DNA from: Oryzomonas japonica
GTDB lineage: Bacteria > Desulfobacterota > Desulfuromonadia > Geobacterales > Pseudopelobacteraceae
Assembly: GCF_008802365.1 (NCBI RefSeq)
Contig: NZ_VZQZ01000008.1
Coordinates: 145,345-209,344 of the forward strand
DNA: 64,000 nucleotides
Direction: 5' to 3'
In this document: one piece after another, positions 18,176-24,938 of the stretch
Numbering within the stretch: position 1 is the first letter of the stretch
Layout: each line of letters begins with the position of its first letter
The notes under the pieces: model-generated
What the model saw: only the letters and a program-made list of their open reading frames with translations
Told to the model about the DNA's origin: nothing
The model's database searches: none
Program-made: the position numbers and the translations under genes

Positions 18176-19381
18176 TTAAAAACGCGGACCCATGGGAGAA
18201 CCGCCGCTCTTTTTCTTGGCGTCGCCGCCCACCTGTTCGACGATGACCGCATCCCCCTCCTTCAGCCCCCCTTCCGTCAACTCGATGGCGCCTGCGTCGG
18301 AGATGCCGGTCTTTACCATGACGGGGACCGGTTTGTTCGCCTTGAGGATGTAGACCCGCTGCCCCCTGTCCCGGCGTTGGCCCTTACCCGTTTCCTGCTG
18401 TGCGGGGCGTGCGCCCTTGGCCGCGCTCTCCCCCGTCTTCGGCTTGAAGCGCAGGGCGGCTGGCGGGAGCTTGAGCACGTTGTCCCTGCGGGCCACCTCG
18501 ATGGATACGTTGGCGGTCATGCCCGGTTTGAGTTTCAGGTCGCTGTTGTCCACATTGACCACCACGATATAGGTGACCACGTTCTGGGTGATGATCGGGG
18601 CGCTACGGATCTGGACCACCTTGCCCTTGAAGGTCTGCTCCGGGTAGGAATCCACATTGAAGGAGGTGGGCTGACCGAGGGTAATGCGGCTGATGTCGGC
18701 TTCGTCCACGCTGACCTCGATCTGCATCTTGGTCAGGTCCTGGGCGATGGTGAAAAGGGTCGGAGTCTGAAAGGAGGCCGCCACGGTCTGCCCCACATCC
18801 ACCGCACGGGAGATGACGGTGCCGTCCACCGGCGAGCGGATGACCGAGTAATTCAGGTTGGTGCGGGCCTGCATGAGCGCCCCGCGGGTCTGGGCCACGC
18901 TCCCCTCGGCCGCCTTGATGCCTGCCTTGGCCGATTGCCACGCGGTTTCGGCCACATCGTAGTCGCTTTGGGAGATGATGCCGTCGGCCAGCAGCTTGTT
19001 GTTGCGCTTCATGGTCCGCTCCGCGTCGGCCAGTGTGACCCTGGCCTTCATCAGGTTGGCTTGGGCGTTGCGGTAATTCCCGTCGGCCTGCTCCACGGCG
19101 GCCCTGAAGAGCGAGGGGTCGATCTCGGCAATCGCTTGCCCCTTTTTGACCCGAGAATTGTAATCGACGTAGAGTTTCTGAATGGTGCCCGAAACCTGGG
19201 TACCGACCTGGACGGTGATGACGGCGCTCAGGTTGCCGGTGGCCGACACGGCGGCAACGATGCCCCCCCGTTCGACCTTGGCGGTTTTGTAGTTGATCTC
19301 GGGCGCGCGTCTGAAAAAGAAGAAGGCTGCGGTGCCGGCCGCGAGCAGGATGGCTGCCAGGATGAGGAGATATTTTTTCAT
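18176..19381 (-). CDS. macA: MacA-type periplasmic adaptor (HlyD/MFP family)
   Basis: Membrane-fusion protein of 401 residues that links the inner-membrane pump to an outer-membrane channel. The ATG at 19381 opens an N-terminal membrane anchor (MKKYLLILAAILLAAG). Order: lipoyl-type half (AVITVQVGTQVSGTI), alpha-helical hairpin with repeated coiled coil (about 95-165), second lipoyl half (VIRSPVDGTVISRAVDVGQTV), beta-barrel and membrane-proximal domains. A basic, Lys/Arg-rich insert near residue 330 and a Gly-rich tail are lineage-specific. No outer-membrane channel is encoded alongside, so a shared TolC-type protein must be used. The leader cassette at 19468-19676 lies directly upstream. Confidence 0.93.
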   Translation of the reverse strand: MKKYLLILAAILLAAGTAAFFFFRRAPEINYKTAKVERGGIVAAVSATGNLSAVITVQVGTQVSGTIQKLYVDYNSRVKKGQAIAEIDPSLFRAAVEQADGNYRNAQANLMKARVTLADAERTMKRNNKLLADGIISQSDYDVAETAWQSAKAGIKAAEGSVAQTRGALMQARTNLNYSVIRSPVDGTVISRAVDVGQTVAASFQTPTLFTIAQDLTKMQIEVSVDEADISRITLGQPTSFNVDSYPEQTFKGKVVQIRSAPIITQNVVTYIVVVNVDNSDLKLKPGMTANVSIEVARRDNVLKLPPAALRFKPKTGESAAKGARPAQQETGKGQRRDRGQRVYILKANKPVPVMVKTGISDAGAIELTEGGLKEGDAVIVEQVGGDAKKKSGGSPMGPRF

Positions 19382-19467
19382 GCCGGTCTCTTTCGCTTTG
19401 CAGACAGCAAGCTGGGGTGGAATGCCATTGTTGCTCGAACCGGCATCATAACAGATTACCTTCAAAA

Positions 19468-19502
19468 AAAAAGCCCCCTGTCCAGGGGGCAGGGGGCTTT
19501 TT
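19468..19502 (-). terminator. Strong terminator between the small ORF and macA
   Basis: Perfect 13-bp stem (AAAAAGCCCCCTG with CAGGGGGCTTTTT) with a 9-base loop. Read on the minus strand it is followed by nine T residues. It lies 86 bases upstream of the macA start and 18 bases after the small ORF, in the position of an attenuator. It could also work in the plus direction, but no plus-strand gene precedes it. Confidence 0.88.
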
Positions 19503-19509
19503 CGAAACG

Positions 19510-19532
19510 CCCGCGGCGAATCACGCCGCAGG
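19510..19532 (-). other. Hairpin overlapping the stop codon of the 24-codon ORF
   Basis: A 9-bp stem (minus sense CCTGCGGCG with CGCCGCGGG, one G-T pair) and a 5-base loop. The small-ORF stop codon lies in the 5' stem/loop border, 7 bases before the terminator stem. Confidence 0.55.
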
Positions 19533-19595
19533 CTGGCTAGGGCAACCCTCTTTGCAGTGGGATACCGGACGAATTCTGAATCTTGCAGTCCACAT
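19521..19595 (-). CDS. Possible leader peptide or small protein (24 aa)
   Basis: Tiny ORF MWTARFRIRPVSHCKEGCPS plus four residues, with two Cys in CKEGC. AAGGAG lies exactly 9 bases before the ATG, an excellent ribosome binding site. A promoter-like sequence is upstream and a strong terminator immediately downstream, so a complete short transcription unit can be drawn. An overlapping alternative frame starts at a GTG two bases further on and encodes 18 residues. The position ahead of the MacAB genes suggests a regulatory leader peptide. I do not recognise the peptide in any known family. Confidence 0.5.
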   Translation of the reverse strand: MWTARFRIRPVSHCKEGCPSQPAA

Positions 19596-19645
19596 AGTCG
19601 GGTTCTCCTTTCGTGGTATACTTATAAAAACCTAACAGGATGCTT

Positions 19646-19676
19646 ATTATCCTAATACATCCGTAAAAATTGTCAA
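19646..19676 (-). promoter_or_regulatory. Promoter-like sequence of the leader/macAB unit
   Basis: Consensus -35 TTGACA at 19671-19676 on the minus strand. The -10 is less certain: TAGGAT with a 16-base spacer or GATAAT with a 19-base spacer. The surroundings are AT-rich. Confidence 0.5.
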
Positions 19677-19805
19677 TTGAAAAAACAGCGGCAGCCGGGG
19701 CCGGTGCAGCGCTCCAGCTTGACATGGGGCAGGTTTCGGACTACAAGTGCAGCAGGCAGCGCCACCAATGCGGTTTTGCCAAAGAAAACAAGGAACAGGT
19801 CAACC

Positions 19806-20585
19806 ATGTCACCACAGGTTTCATTCGTCGGCGCAGGACCGGGGGCCGCCGACCTCATCACTATCCGCGGCGCGCGGCTCTTGCGCCATGCCGATGTGGT
19901 CGTCTATGCCGGCAGCCTTGTGGACCGGGAACTGGTCCGCCGCTATGCCGCCACGGCGGATGTGTACGATTCGGCCGGCATGACCCTCGACGAGGTTCTC
20001 TCCGTGGTCATGGAAGCCGTCTCGGCCGGCAAGAGCGTGGTACGGCTTCATACCGGCGACCCATCGATCTACGGCGCCATCCAGGAACAGATGGAGGCTT
20101 TGGACCGCCTGGGGGTGGCGTACCGGGTGGTGCCCGGCGTGACCAGCGCCTTTGCCGCCGCTGCCGCCCTCAAACAGGAACTGACCCTGCCGGAAGTGTC
20201 CCAGTCGGTGATCTTCACCCGCATGGAGGGACGCACACCGGTGCCGGAACGGGAACGCCTCAGCCGCATCGCCGGCATCGGCGCCACCCTGGTAATCTAT
20301 CTCTCGGTGGGCATGATCGACCGGGTGGTGGAAGAGCTTCTGGCCGGCGCCTACACCCCGGAGACCGCCGCAGCCGTGGTCTGCCGCGCCTCCTGGGAGG
20401 ACGAATTGATCATCGAGGGGACCCTGGCCGATATCGCCGCCAAGGTCCGGGAGGCGGGCATCGACCGCCAGGCCCTGATCATCGTGGGGGATGTGCTGGC
20501 GGCGCGCCGCGAAGGGCTCAAGGCCCGGTCGCTGCTCTACGATGACGCTTTCTCCCACGGTTTTCGCGGCAGCGCCATAGGATGA
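19806..20585 (+). CDS. cobM: Precorrin-4/cobalt-precorrin-4 C11-methyltransferase
   Basis: Adds the C-11 methyl group from S-adenosylmethionine during corrin ring synthesis. The 259-residue product has the uroporphyrin-III methyltransferase fold: VSFVGAGPGAADLITIRG at the N-terminus, YAGSLV, LHTGDPSIYGAIQEQ near residue 80, and the SAM loop VPGVTSAFAAAAAL near 110. The ATG at 19806 has AAGGA about 12 bases upstream; a TTG 43 codons earlier gives a non-conserved extension and was rejected. The next gene, cbiG, starts one base after its stop. CbiG is specific to the anaerobic route, so the substrate is probably cobalt-precorrin-4 (the CbiF reaction). Confidence 0.95.
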   Translation: MSPQVSFVGAGPGAADLITIRGARLLRHADVVVYAGSLVDRELVRRYAATADVYDSAGMTLDEVLSVVMEAVSAGKSVVRLHTGDPSIYGAIQEQMEALDRLGVAYRVVPGVTSAFAAAAALKQELTLPEVSQSVIFTRMEGRTPVPERERLSRIAGIGATLVIYLSVGMIDRVVEELLAGAYTPETAAAVVCRASWEDELIIEGTLADIAAKVREAGIDRQALIIVGDVLAARREGLKARSLLYDDAFSHGFRGSAIG

Positions 20586-20586
20586 C

Positions 20587-21663
20587 ATGCACGTCGCCGT
20601 GATCGCCATAACCCGTAACGGGGCGCAGCTGGGGCAACGGTTGCGGGGAGGGCTGCCCGAAGCGGAGCTGCATGTTTCCAGCCGCTATGCCGGCCAGGCC
20701 GGAACGGCCAGGCGCCTCTTCGACCCTGCCGACCTGAAGACGCTGGCCGCCTCACTCTGGAAGGAGTACGGCGGTTTCGTCTTCATCATGGCCGCCGGCA
20801 TCGTGGTGCGCATGATCGCGCCGCTTCTGGAGTCCAAGGAGACCGACCCGGCCGTGGTGGTGATGGACGATGCGGGCAAATTCGCCATCTCGCTCATTGC
20901 GGGCCATCTGGGCGGCGCCAACGAACTGGCCGAACGCTGCGCCTTCATCACCGGAGCCCGGCCGGTCATCACCACCGCCACCGATGCCAATGGTCTCCCC
21001 TCCTTTGACCTCCTGGCCAAGGAGCAGGGGTGGGTGATCGACGACATCGGCCGGGTCAAGGTGCTCAACCGGCTGCTCCTGGATGGCGAGGAGATTGCCG
21101 TCGTCGATCCCACGGGGAAGACGCGCTGCTGGCTGTGCGGTCGGGGCAAGACCTCATTTCACGACACCTTTGCCGAGGCCATGGAGAGTACGGCCCGGGG
21201 ATTCCTGTTCGTAACCAACCGCCACCTTCCGCCCCAGACCCAGCCCGACAACCTGCTGATCCTGCGTCCCAGCAACCTGGTGTTGGGTATCGGTTGCAAC
21301 CGCGGCACGACGGTGGACGACATCGATGATTTCGTTACGGCTCAACTCAAGCGTATCTTCCTCTCCCGCAAGAGCGTGCGCCTGGTGGCCACGGTAACGG
21401 TCAAGCGCGACGAGGAGGGGCTGATCGCCTTTGCTGAGCGGTTGGGCGTTCCCCTGGCGTTCTTCGGGAGCGACGAATTGAATGCCGTCGCAGCCCCGTC
21501 GCCGCCGTCGTCCCATGCCCTGGCGGCTATCGGCGCCTCGGGGGTGGCGGAACCGGCGGCCCTGCTCGGTTCGGGGGGCGGAAGATTGCTGCTGAAGAAG
21601 GTCAAGTCGGAGAACGTCACCCTGGCGGTGGCCGAGATCGAGGAAGAGGAGCCCCATGACTGA
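20587..21663 (+). CDS. cbiG: Cobalt-precorrin-5A hydrolase
   Basis: Opens the delta-lactone of cobalt-precorrin-5A with loss of acetaldehyde, a step of the anaerobic cobalamin route. The 358-residue product has the three usual parts: an N-terminal domain with GGFVFIMAAGIVVRMIAPLLESKETDPAVVVMD-type sequence (about 58-95), a central domain with ISLIAGHLGGANELA and VITTATDANGLPSFD, and the C-terminal CbiG_C domain starting LVLGIGCNRGTT near residue 232. It starts one base after cobM and overlaps pdxA by eight bases, so the three genes are probably one transcript. Confidence 0.95.
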   Translation: MHVAVIAITRNGAQLGQRLRGGLPEAELHVSSRYAGQAGTARRLFDPADLKTLAASLWKEYGGFVFIMAAGIVVRMIAPLLESKETDPAVVVMDDAGKFAISLIAGHLGGANELAERCAFITGARPVITTATDANGLPSFDLLAKEQGWVIDDIGRVKVLNRLLLDGEEIAVVDPTGKTRCWLCGRGKTSFHDTFAEAMESTARGFLFVTNRHLPPQTQPDNLLILRPSNLVLGIGCNRGTTVDDIDDFVTAQLKRIFLSRKSVRLVATVTVKRDEEGLIAFAERLGVPLAFFGSDELNAVAAPSPPSSHALAAIGASGVAEPAALLGSGGGRLLLKKVKSENVTLAVAEIEEEEPHD

Positions 21664-22654
21664 AAAACCCCTGATAGCGATCACCATGGGTGATCCCTGC
21701 GGTATCGGGCCGGAGATCATCGTCAAGGCGTTGGGCAATCCCCTGGTTACCACGGGGTGCACGCCCCTGGTCGTCGGCGACAGGGAAGCCGTTGACCGGG
21801 CGGTGCACGTCTGCGGTTCGCGGCTGAAACTAGTCGAAATCATTGAGCCCGAGGAGGCGCGCCACGTCCCGGAGGGCGCTGTGGCGTTAATGCCGGTTTC
21901 CCGCCTGCCCGAAGGGGATATGCAGTACGGCAGGCCCACATTGGCTGCCGGCGATGCCGTCCATAGCTATATCTGCACGGCTGCCCGCCTTTGCCTGGCG
22001 GGCCGGGTGGCGGCCATGGTCACGGCGCCCATCAACAAGGAGGCCATGAACCGTGCCGGCCATGTGTACCACGGGCACACCGAACTTTTGGCCGAACTGT
22101 GCGGGGTGGACGATTATGTGATGATGCTGGCGGGCGATGTGCTCCGGGTCAGCCTGGTGACGATCCATGAGGCGCTTCGTGCCGTTCCCGGCCTGATCAC
22201 CAGGGACCGGGTGCTGAATACGATCCGGGTCACGGCGGACGGGGTGCGGCGCCTGACCGGCAAATCCACCCCGCGCTTGGCGGTGCTGGCGCTCAACCCG
22301 CACTGCGGCGAGGGTGGGATGTTCGGCAACGAGGAGGAACTGGCAATCGCACCGGCCATCGAAGCGGCGCAGCACGAGGGGATCGATGCCCAGGGGCCGC
22401 TTTCGGCGGATACCCTTTTTCATTTCGCCCAACAGGGTTTGTACGACGGCGTGGTGGCCATGTACCATGACCAGGGGCTGATACCGCTCAAAATGCTCCA
22501 TTTTGACGACGGGGTCAACGTCACGCTGGGATTGCCGATTATCCGCACGTCGGTGGACCACGGCACGGCCTATGGTCTGGCAGGGACCGGCACGGCCTCG
22601 GAGAAGAGCCTGTTGGCGGCCATCAGGATGGCCATGGGGATGGCGGGGGTATGA
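21656..22654 (+). CDS. pdxA: 4-hydroxythreonine-4-phosphate dehydrogenase
   Basis: NAD-dependent oxidation and decarboxylation of 4-phosphohydroxythreonine in pyridoxal-phosphate synthesis (DXP-dependent route). The 332-residue product is standard size, with the N-terminal signature ITMGDPCGIGPEI, substrate loop VTAPINKEAMNRAG near residue 122, metal-ligand histidines in HVYHGHTE and MYHDQGLIPLK, and the C-terminal TSVDHGTAYGLAGTG. It overlaps the end of cbiG by 8 bases. PdxA2-type paralogues act on other hydroxy-acid phosphates, so the exact substrate is slightly uncertain. Confidence 0.95.
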   Translation: MTEKPLIAITMGDPCGIGPEIIVKALGNPLVTTGCTPLVVGDREAVDRAVHVCGSRLKLVEIIEPEEARHVPEGAVALMPVSRLPEGDMQYGRPTLAAGDAVHSYICTAARLCLAGRVAAMVTAPINKEAMNRAGHVYHGHTELLAELCGVDDYVMMLAGDVLRVSLVTIHEALRAVPGLITRDRVLNTIRVTADGVRRLTGKSTPRLAVLALNPHCGEGGMFGNEEELAIAPAIEAAQHEGIDAQGPLSADTLFHFAQQGLYDGVVAMYHDQGLIPLKMLHFDDGVNVTLGLPIIRTSVDHGTAYGLAGTGTASEKSLLAAIRMAMGMAGV

Positions 22655-22697
22655 GGGGGAATGAGGGGGAAACCGCGTGGAGGAGAACCATTCAACG

Positions 22698-22729
22698 AAA
22701 AAACCCCGCCGATACCGGTGGGGTTTTTT
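22698..22729. terminator. Bidirectional terminator between pdxA and flgM
   Basis: Stem ACCCCGCCG with CGGTGGGGT (one G-T pair), flanked by an A-run on the left and a T-run on the right. It serves both convergent units. Confidence 0.85.
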
Positions 22730-22731
22730 CG

Positions 22732-23016
22732 TCAGCCCGTAAAGGCATTCAGCATCTTGGCCGCGACATCCTTGCCGCTGATATTGTAGGTGCCCGCCGC
22801 CAACCGGTCCCTGATGGAGGCGACCTTCTCCCAGCGGATGGTCTCTTCAGTAGGGGCGGCAGACAGCAGCTTCTCGGTGGTCGATGAAAGCTCGACGCTG
22901 AATGCGTCCCCCTCATCCTGTGCCGACGTGGCATCGGCGCTCCTCTGCGCGGATGAACCTTTTATCTCTTTTCTCTGCGGCTTGGCCAGGGCTTGAACAC
23001 CGGTTTCGATCTTCAT
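22732..23016 (-). CDS. flgM: Anti-sigma-28 factor FlgM
   Basis: Binds and inhibits the flagellar sigma factor FliA until hook completion, when it is exported. The 94-residue product has a disordered N-terminal half and a C-terminal FlgM signature, VASIRDRLAAGTYNISGKDVAAKMLNAF-like, near residues 65-92. No other flagellar gene is in the window, so flgM is isolated here. A sigma-28-like promoter overlaps the end of the upstream hemerythrin gene, consistent with autoregulation through FliA. Confidence 0.88.
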   Translation of the reverse strand: MKIETGVQALAKPQRKEIKGSSAQRSADATSAQDEGDAFSVELSSTTEKLLSAAPTEETIRWEKVASIRDRLAAGTYNISGKDVAAKMLNAFTG

Positions 23017-23058
23017 GGCGGCCTCCTCTGCAAACGTACTCTTCTGCTCTTTTAAACT

Positions 23059-23086
23059 ACATCGGCAGAGTAGGGGTAAAGCTTTA
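23059..23086 (-). promoter_or_regulatory. flgM: Sigma-28 (FliA)-like promoter of flgM
   Basis: On the minus strand TAAAGCTT, 12 bases, GCCGATGT, close to the FliA consensus TAAAGTTT-N11-GCCGATAA. The -35 element overlaps the stop codon of the hemerythrin gene. Confidence 0.6.
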
Positions 23087-23500
23087 ATCCAATTTGGAAC
23101 CTGCCGCGGTTTCCCGGATAAAATGCCCGTATTTCTGGTCGGTTCCCTTGATATGGGAGATCGTCCAATCGATCAGAAAGTCCAGGGTCTTGCCGCTCAA
23201 CTCCTCCCCGCTCGTGACGCCGGTATGCAGATCCTTGAGCTTGGCAACGAAAAAATCGTGTTCCTGGCGGTGGCCCGTAAAGCCGGGAAAGTTATGGGTA
23301 AGCATCAGGCGCTCCTCGGCGGAGAAGTGCTCGTGAACGTAGTTGATCAGGTCTTGCAGTACCTCGTCGATGATCCGGGCGCCCTCGCCCTTCTGCACTG
23401 CGTCGCCCAGCGCCTTGATCCAGCCGAGCAACCGCTTGTGCTGGCTGTCGACGGCGGGAAGATGTAGCGCCATGCTTTCATCCCACTCAGGAAGTGCCAT
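23084..23500 (-). CDS. Bacteriohemerythrin
   Basis: Oxygen-binding non-haem di-iron protein of 138 residues, cytoplasmic. The family ligand pattern is visible: the N-terminal WDESMAL...VDSQHKRL carries the first His; HEHFSAEERLM has the HxxxE pair; HRQEHDFF has two further His; and WTISHIKGTDQKYG provides the C-terminal HxxxxD. In microaerotolerant Geobacterales such proteins are thought to store or deliver oxygen or protect against it. It lies 10 bases after the M16 pair and probably shares their transcript. Confidence 0.95.
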   Translation of the reverse strand: MALPEWDESMALHLPAVDSQHKRLLGWIKALGDAVQKGEGARIIDEVLQDLINYVHEHFSAEERLMLTHNFPGFTGHRQEHDFFVAKLKDLHTGVTSGEELSGKTLDFLIDWTISHIKGTDQKYGHFIRETAAGSKLD

Positions 23501-23510
23501 AATTCCCCCC

Positions 23511-24938
23511 TTACTTTTCAGGTTGTTGCCTGAGATCCAGTTCGCGGACAGTGCCGAAGGCGGTCAGCGGTTTGTCGAATTTGGCGGCATCGCCCACCAC
23601 CACCAGTTTAAACGCCTCGGGTCTCAGATGCCTTCGGGCGGCAGCCAGCACATCCTCCTTCGTCACCCGGGCGATGTTGCCCCGATAGCCTTCCAGATAG
23701 CCGGGAGCATAGCCGTAGAACTCCAGTCGCGCCCGTTGGGTCACGATGGAAGCAGGGCTGGTGAAGCCGAACATGAAGGAGTTGATGATATATTCCTTGG
23801 CAGCCTTCAACTCTTGGTCGCTCACCGGCTCCCTGGTCATACCGGCGATGATCTCCTCCATCAGGGAGACGGCCTTGCCGGTGGACCCGGCCTTGGTCTC
23901 GGTTTCGGCGATGAAGGTGCCGGTGAAGCGCCGACCCACGTCGAAGCGGCTGTCAACGTTATAGGCCAGTCCCTGATTGGTGCGGATCTCCATGGTCAGG
24001 CGCGAGGTGAAGCTCCCCCCCAGGATATAGTCCATGATACGCAGGGCGTAGATGTCGGGGGAGTCTTTGGTGACCCCCAGGTGCCCCATGCGGATCACGG
24101 TCTGGTTGACCTCTTTTTTGCCGTAGATCACCTCGGGGCGGAATTCCGCCTTCGGCTGGGGGATATCCGGCAGCGCCGCCGGAGGGGCAATGGCCGGTTT
24201 GCCGAAAACGGCGTTCAACTCCCGGAGCAGGGCCCCACGGTCGAAATCCCCCGATATCGCCAGGATCATCGCGTCCGGCCGGAAGAAGCGGCGATGGAAA
24301 TCAACCATGTCCTGGCGCGTAATGGCGTTGGCCGAGGCAAAGGTAGGGACCGCGCCCAGGGGGTGGCCGGCGTAGATGGCCCGATTGAGTTCCCGTCCGG
24401 CGATCTCCTTGGGGTCGTCGTTCTGCCGCCGTAATCCCTCGATCAGGTGCTTGCGAGCGATATCGACCCGCTTCTGGCTGAAATCGGGGCGCAGCAGCAC
24501 ATCGCCGAAGATGCGCAGGGTCCGGCTGAAGTTCTTGGTGAGCGACGTGAGGGAGACCGTGCCCATGTCGGGGCCGATGCCGCTCTCCACCGCCGAGGCC
24601 ATGAACTCCAGCTCGTCGTCCATCTGTTCCGGCGAGAGTCCGCCGGCGCCGCCGCTGCGCATGACGCTGCCGGTCAGGGCGGCCAGGCCGGCTTTGGTAG
24701 CCGGCTCATAGACCGATCCGGTGCGAACCAGGGCCGTGATGTTGATGATGGGCAGTTCCGTGTCCCGCAGCAGGTAGACCGGCATGCCGCAATCCAGCAC
24801 CACCCGTTCGGCGGTGGGGATCTCGAAGCGCAGCTCGGGGAAGCTCATGGTGCGGGGATCGGCCTTTCCGCCATCGGCGGCGGAAACAGCCGCCCAGGCC
24901 GTAACAAGGAGCACGAGGGAGAGGATCAGTCGTTTCAT
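23511..24938 (-). CDS. M16 family protein without zinc motif (non-catalytic partner)
   Basis: Exported M16-type subunit of 475 residues. The signal peptide is MKRLILSLVLLVTAWAAVSA. The M16 fold is recognisable (GMPVYLLRDTELPIINITALVRTGS, later YIVVGD-type strands), but at the position of HxxEH the protein reads AALTGSVM, so both zinc histidines and the catalytic Glu are missing. The family often forms heterodimers of one active and one inactive subunit. The partner is the gene just upstream, whose stop overlaps this start by four bases. It retains the R/Y-rich substrate-binding C-terminal domain (NQGLAYNVDSRFD). Confidence 0.9.
   Translation of the reverse strand: MKRLILSLVLLVTAWAAVSAADGGKADPRTMSFPELRFEIPTAERVVLDCGMPVYLLRDTELPIINITALVRTGSVYEPATKAGLAALTGSVMRSGGAGGLSPEQMDDELEFMASAVESGIGPDMGTVSLTSLTKNFSRTLRIFGDVLLRPDFSQKRVDIARKHLIEGLRRQNDDPKEIAGRELNRAIYAGHPLGAVPTFASANAITRQDMVDFHRRFFRPDAMILAISGDFDRGALLRELNAVFGKPAIAPPAALPDIPQPKAEFRPEVIYGKKEVNQTVIRMGHLGVTKDSPDIYALRIMDYILGGSFTSRLTMEIRTNQGLAYNVDSRFDVGRRFTGTFIAETETKAGSTGKAVSLMEEIIAGMTREPVSDQELKAAKEYIINSFMFGFTSPASIVTQRARLEFYGYAPGYLEGYRGNIARVTKEDVLAAARRHLRPEAFKLVVVGDAAKFDKPLTAFGTVRELDLRQQPEK

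Noticed and set aside
17054..19540. 828-residue open frame on the plus strand opposite the MacAB genes
   Set aside because: His/Gly/Val-rich antisense composition with no domain; the minus strand carries clear MacA, ATPase and permease motifs in the same interval.
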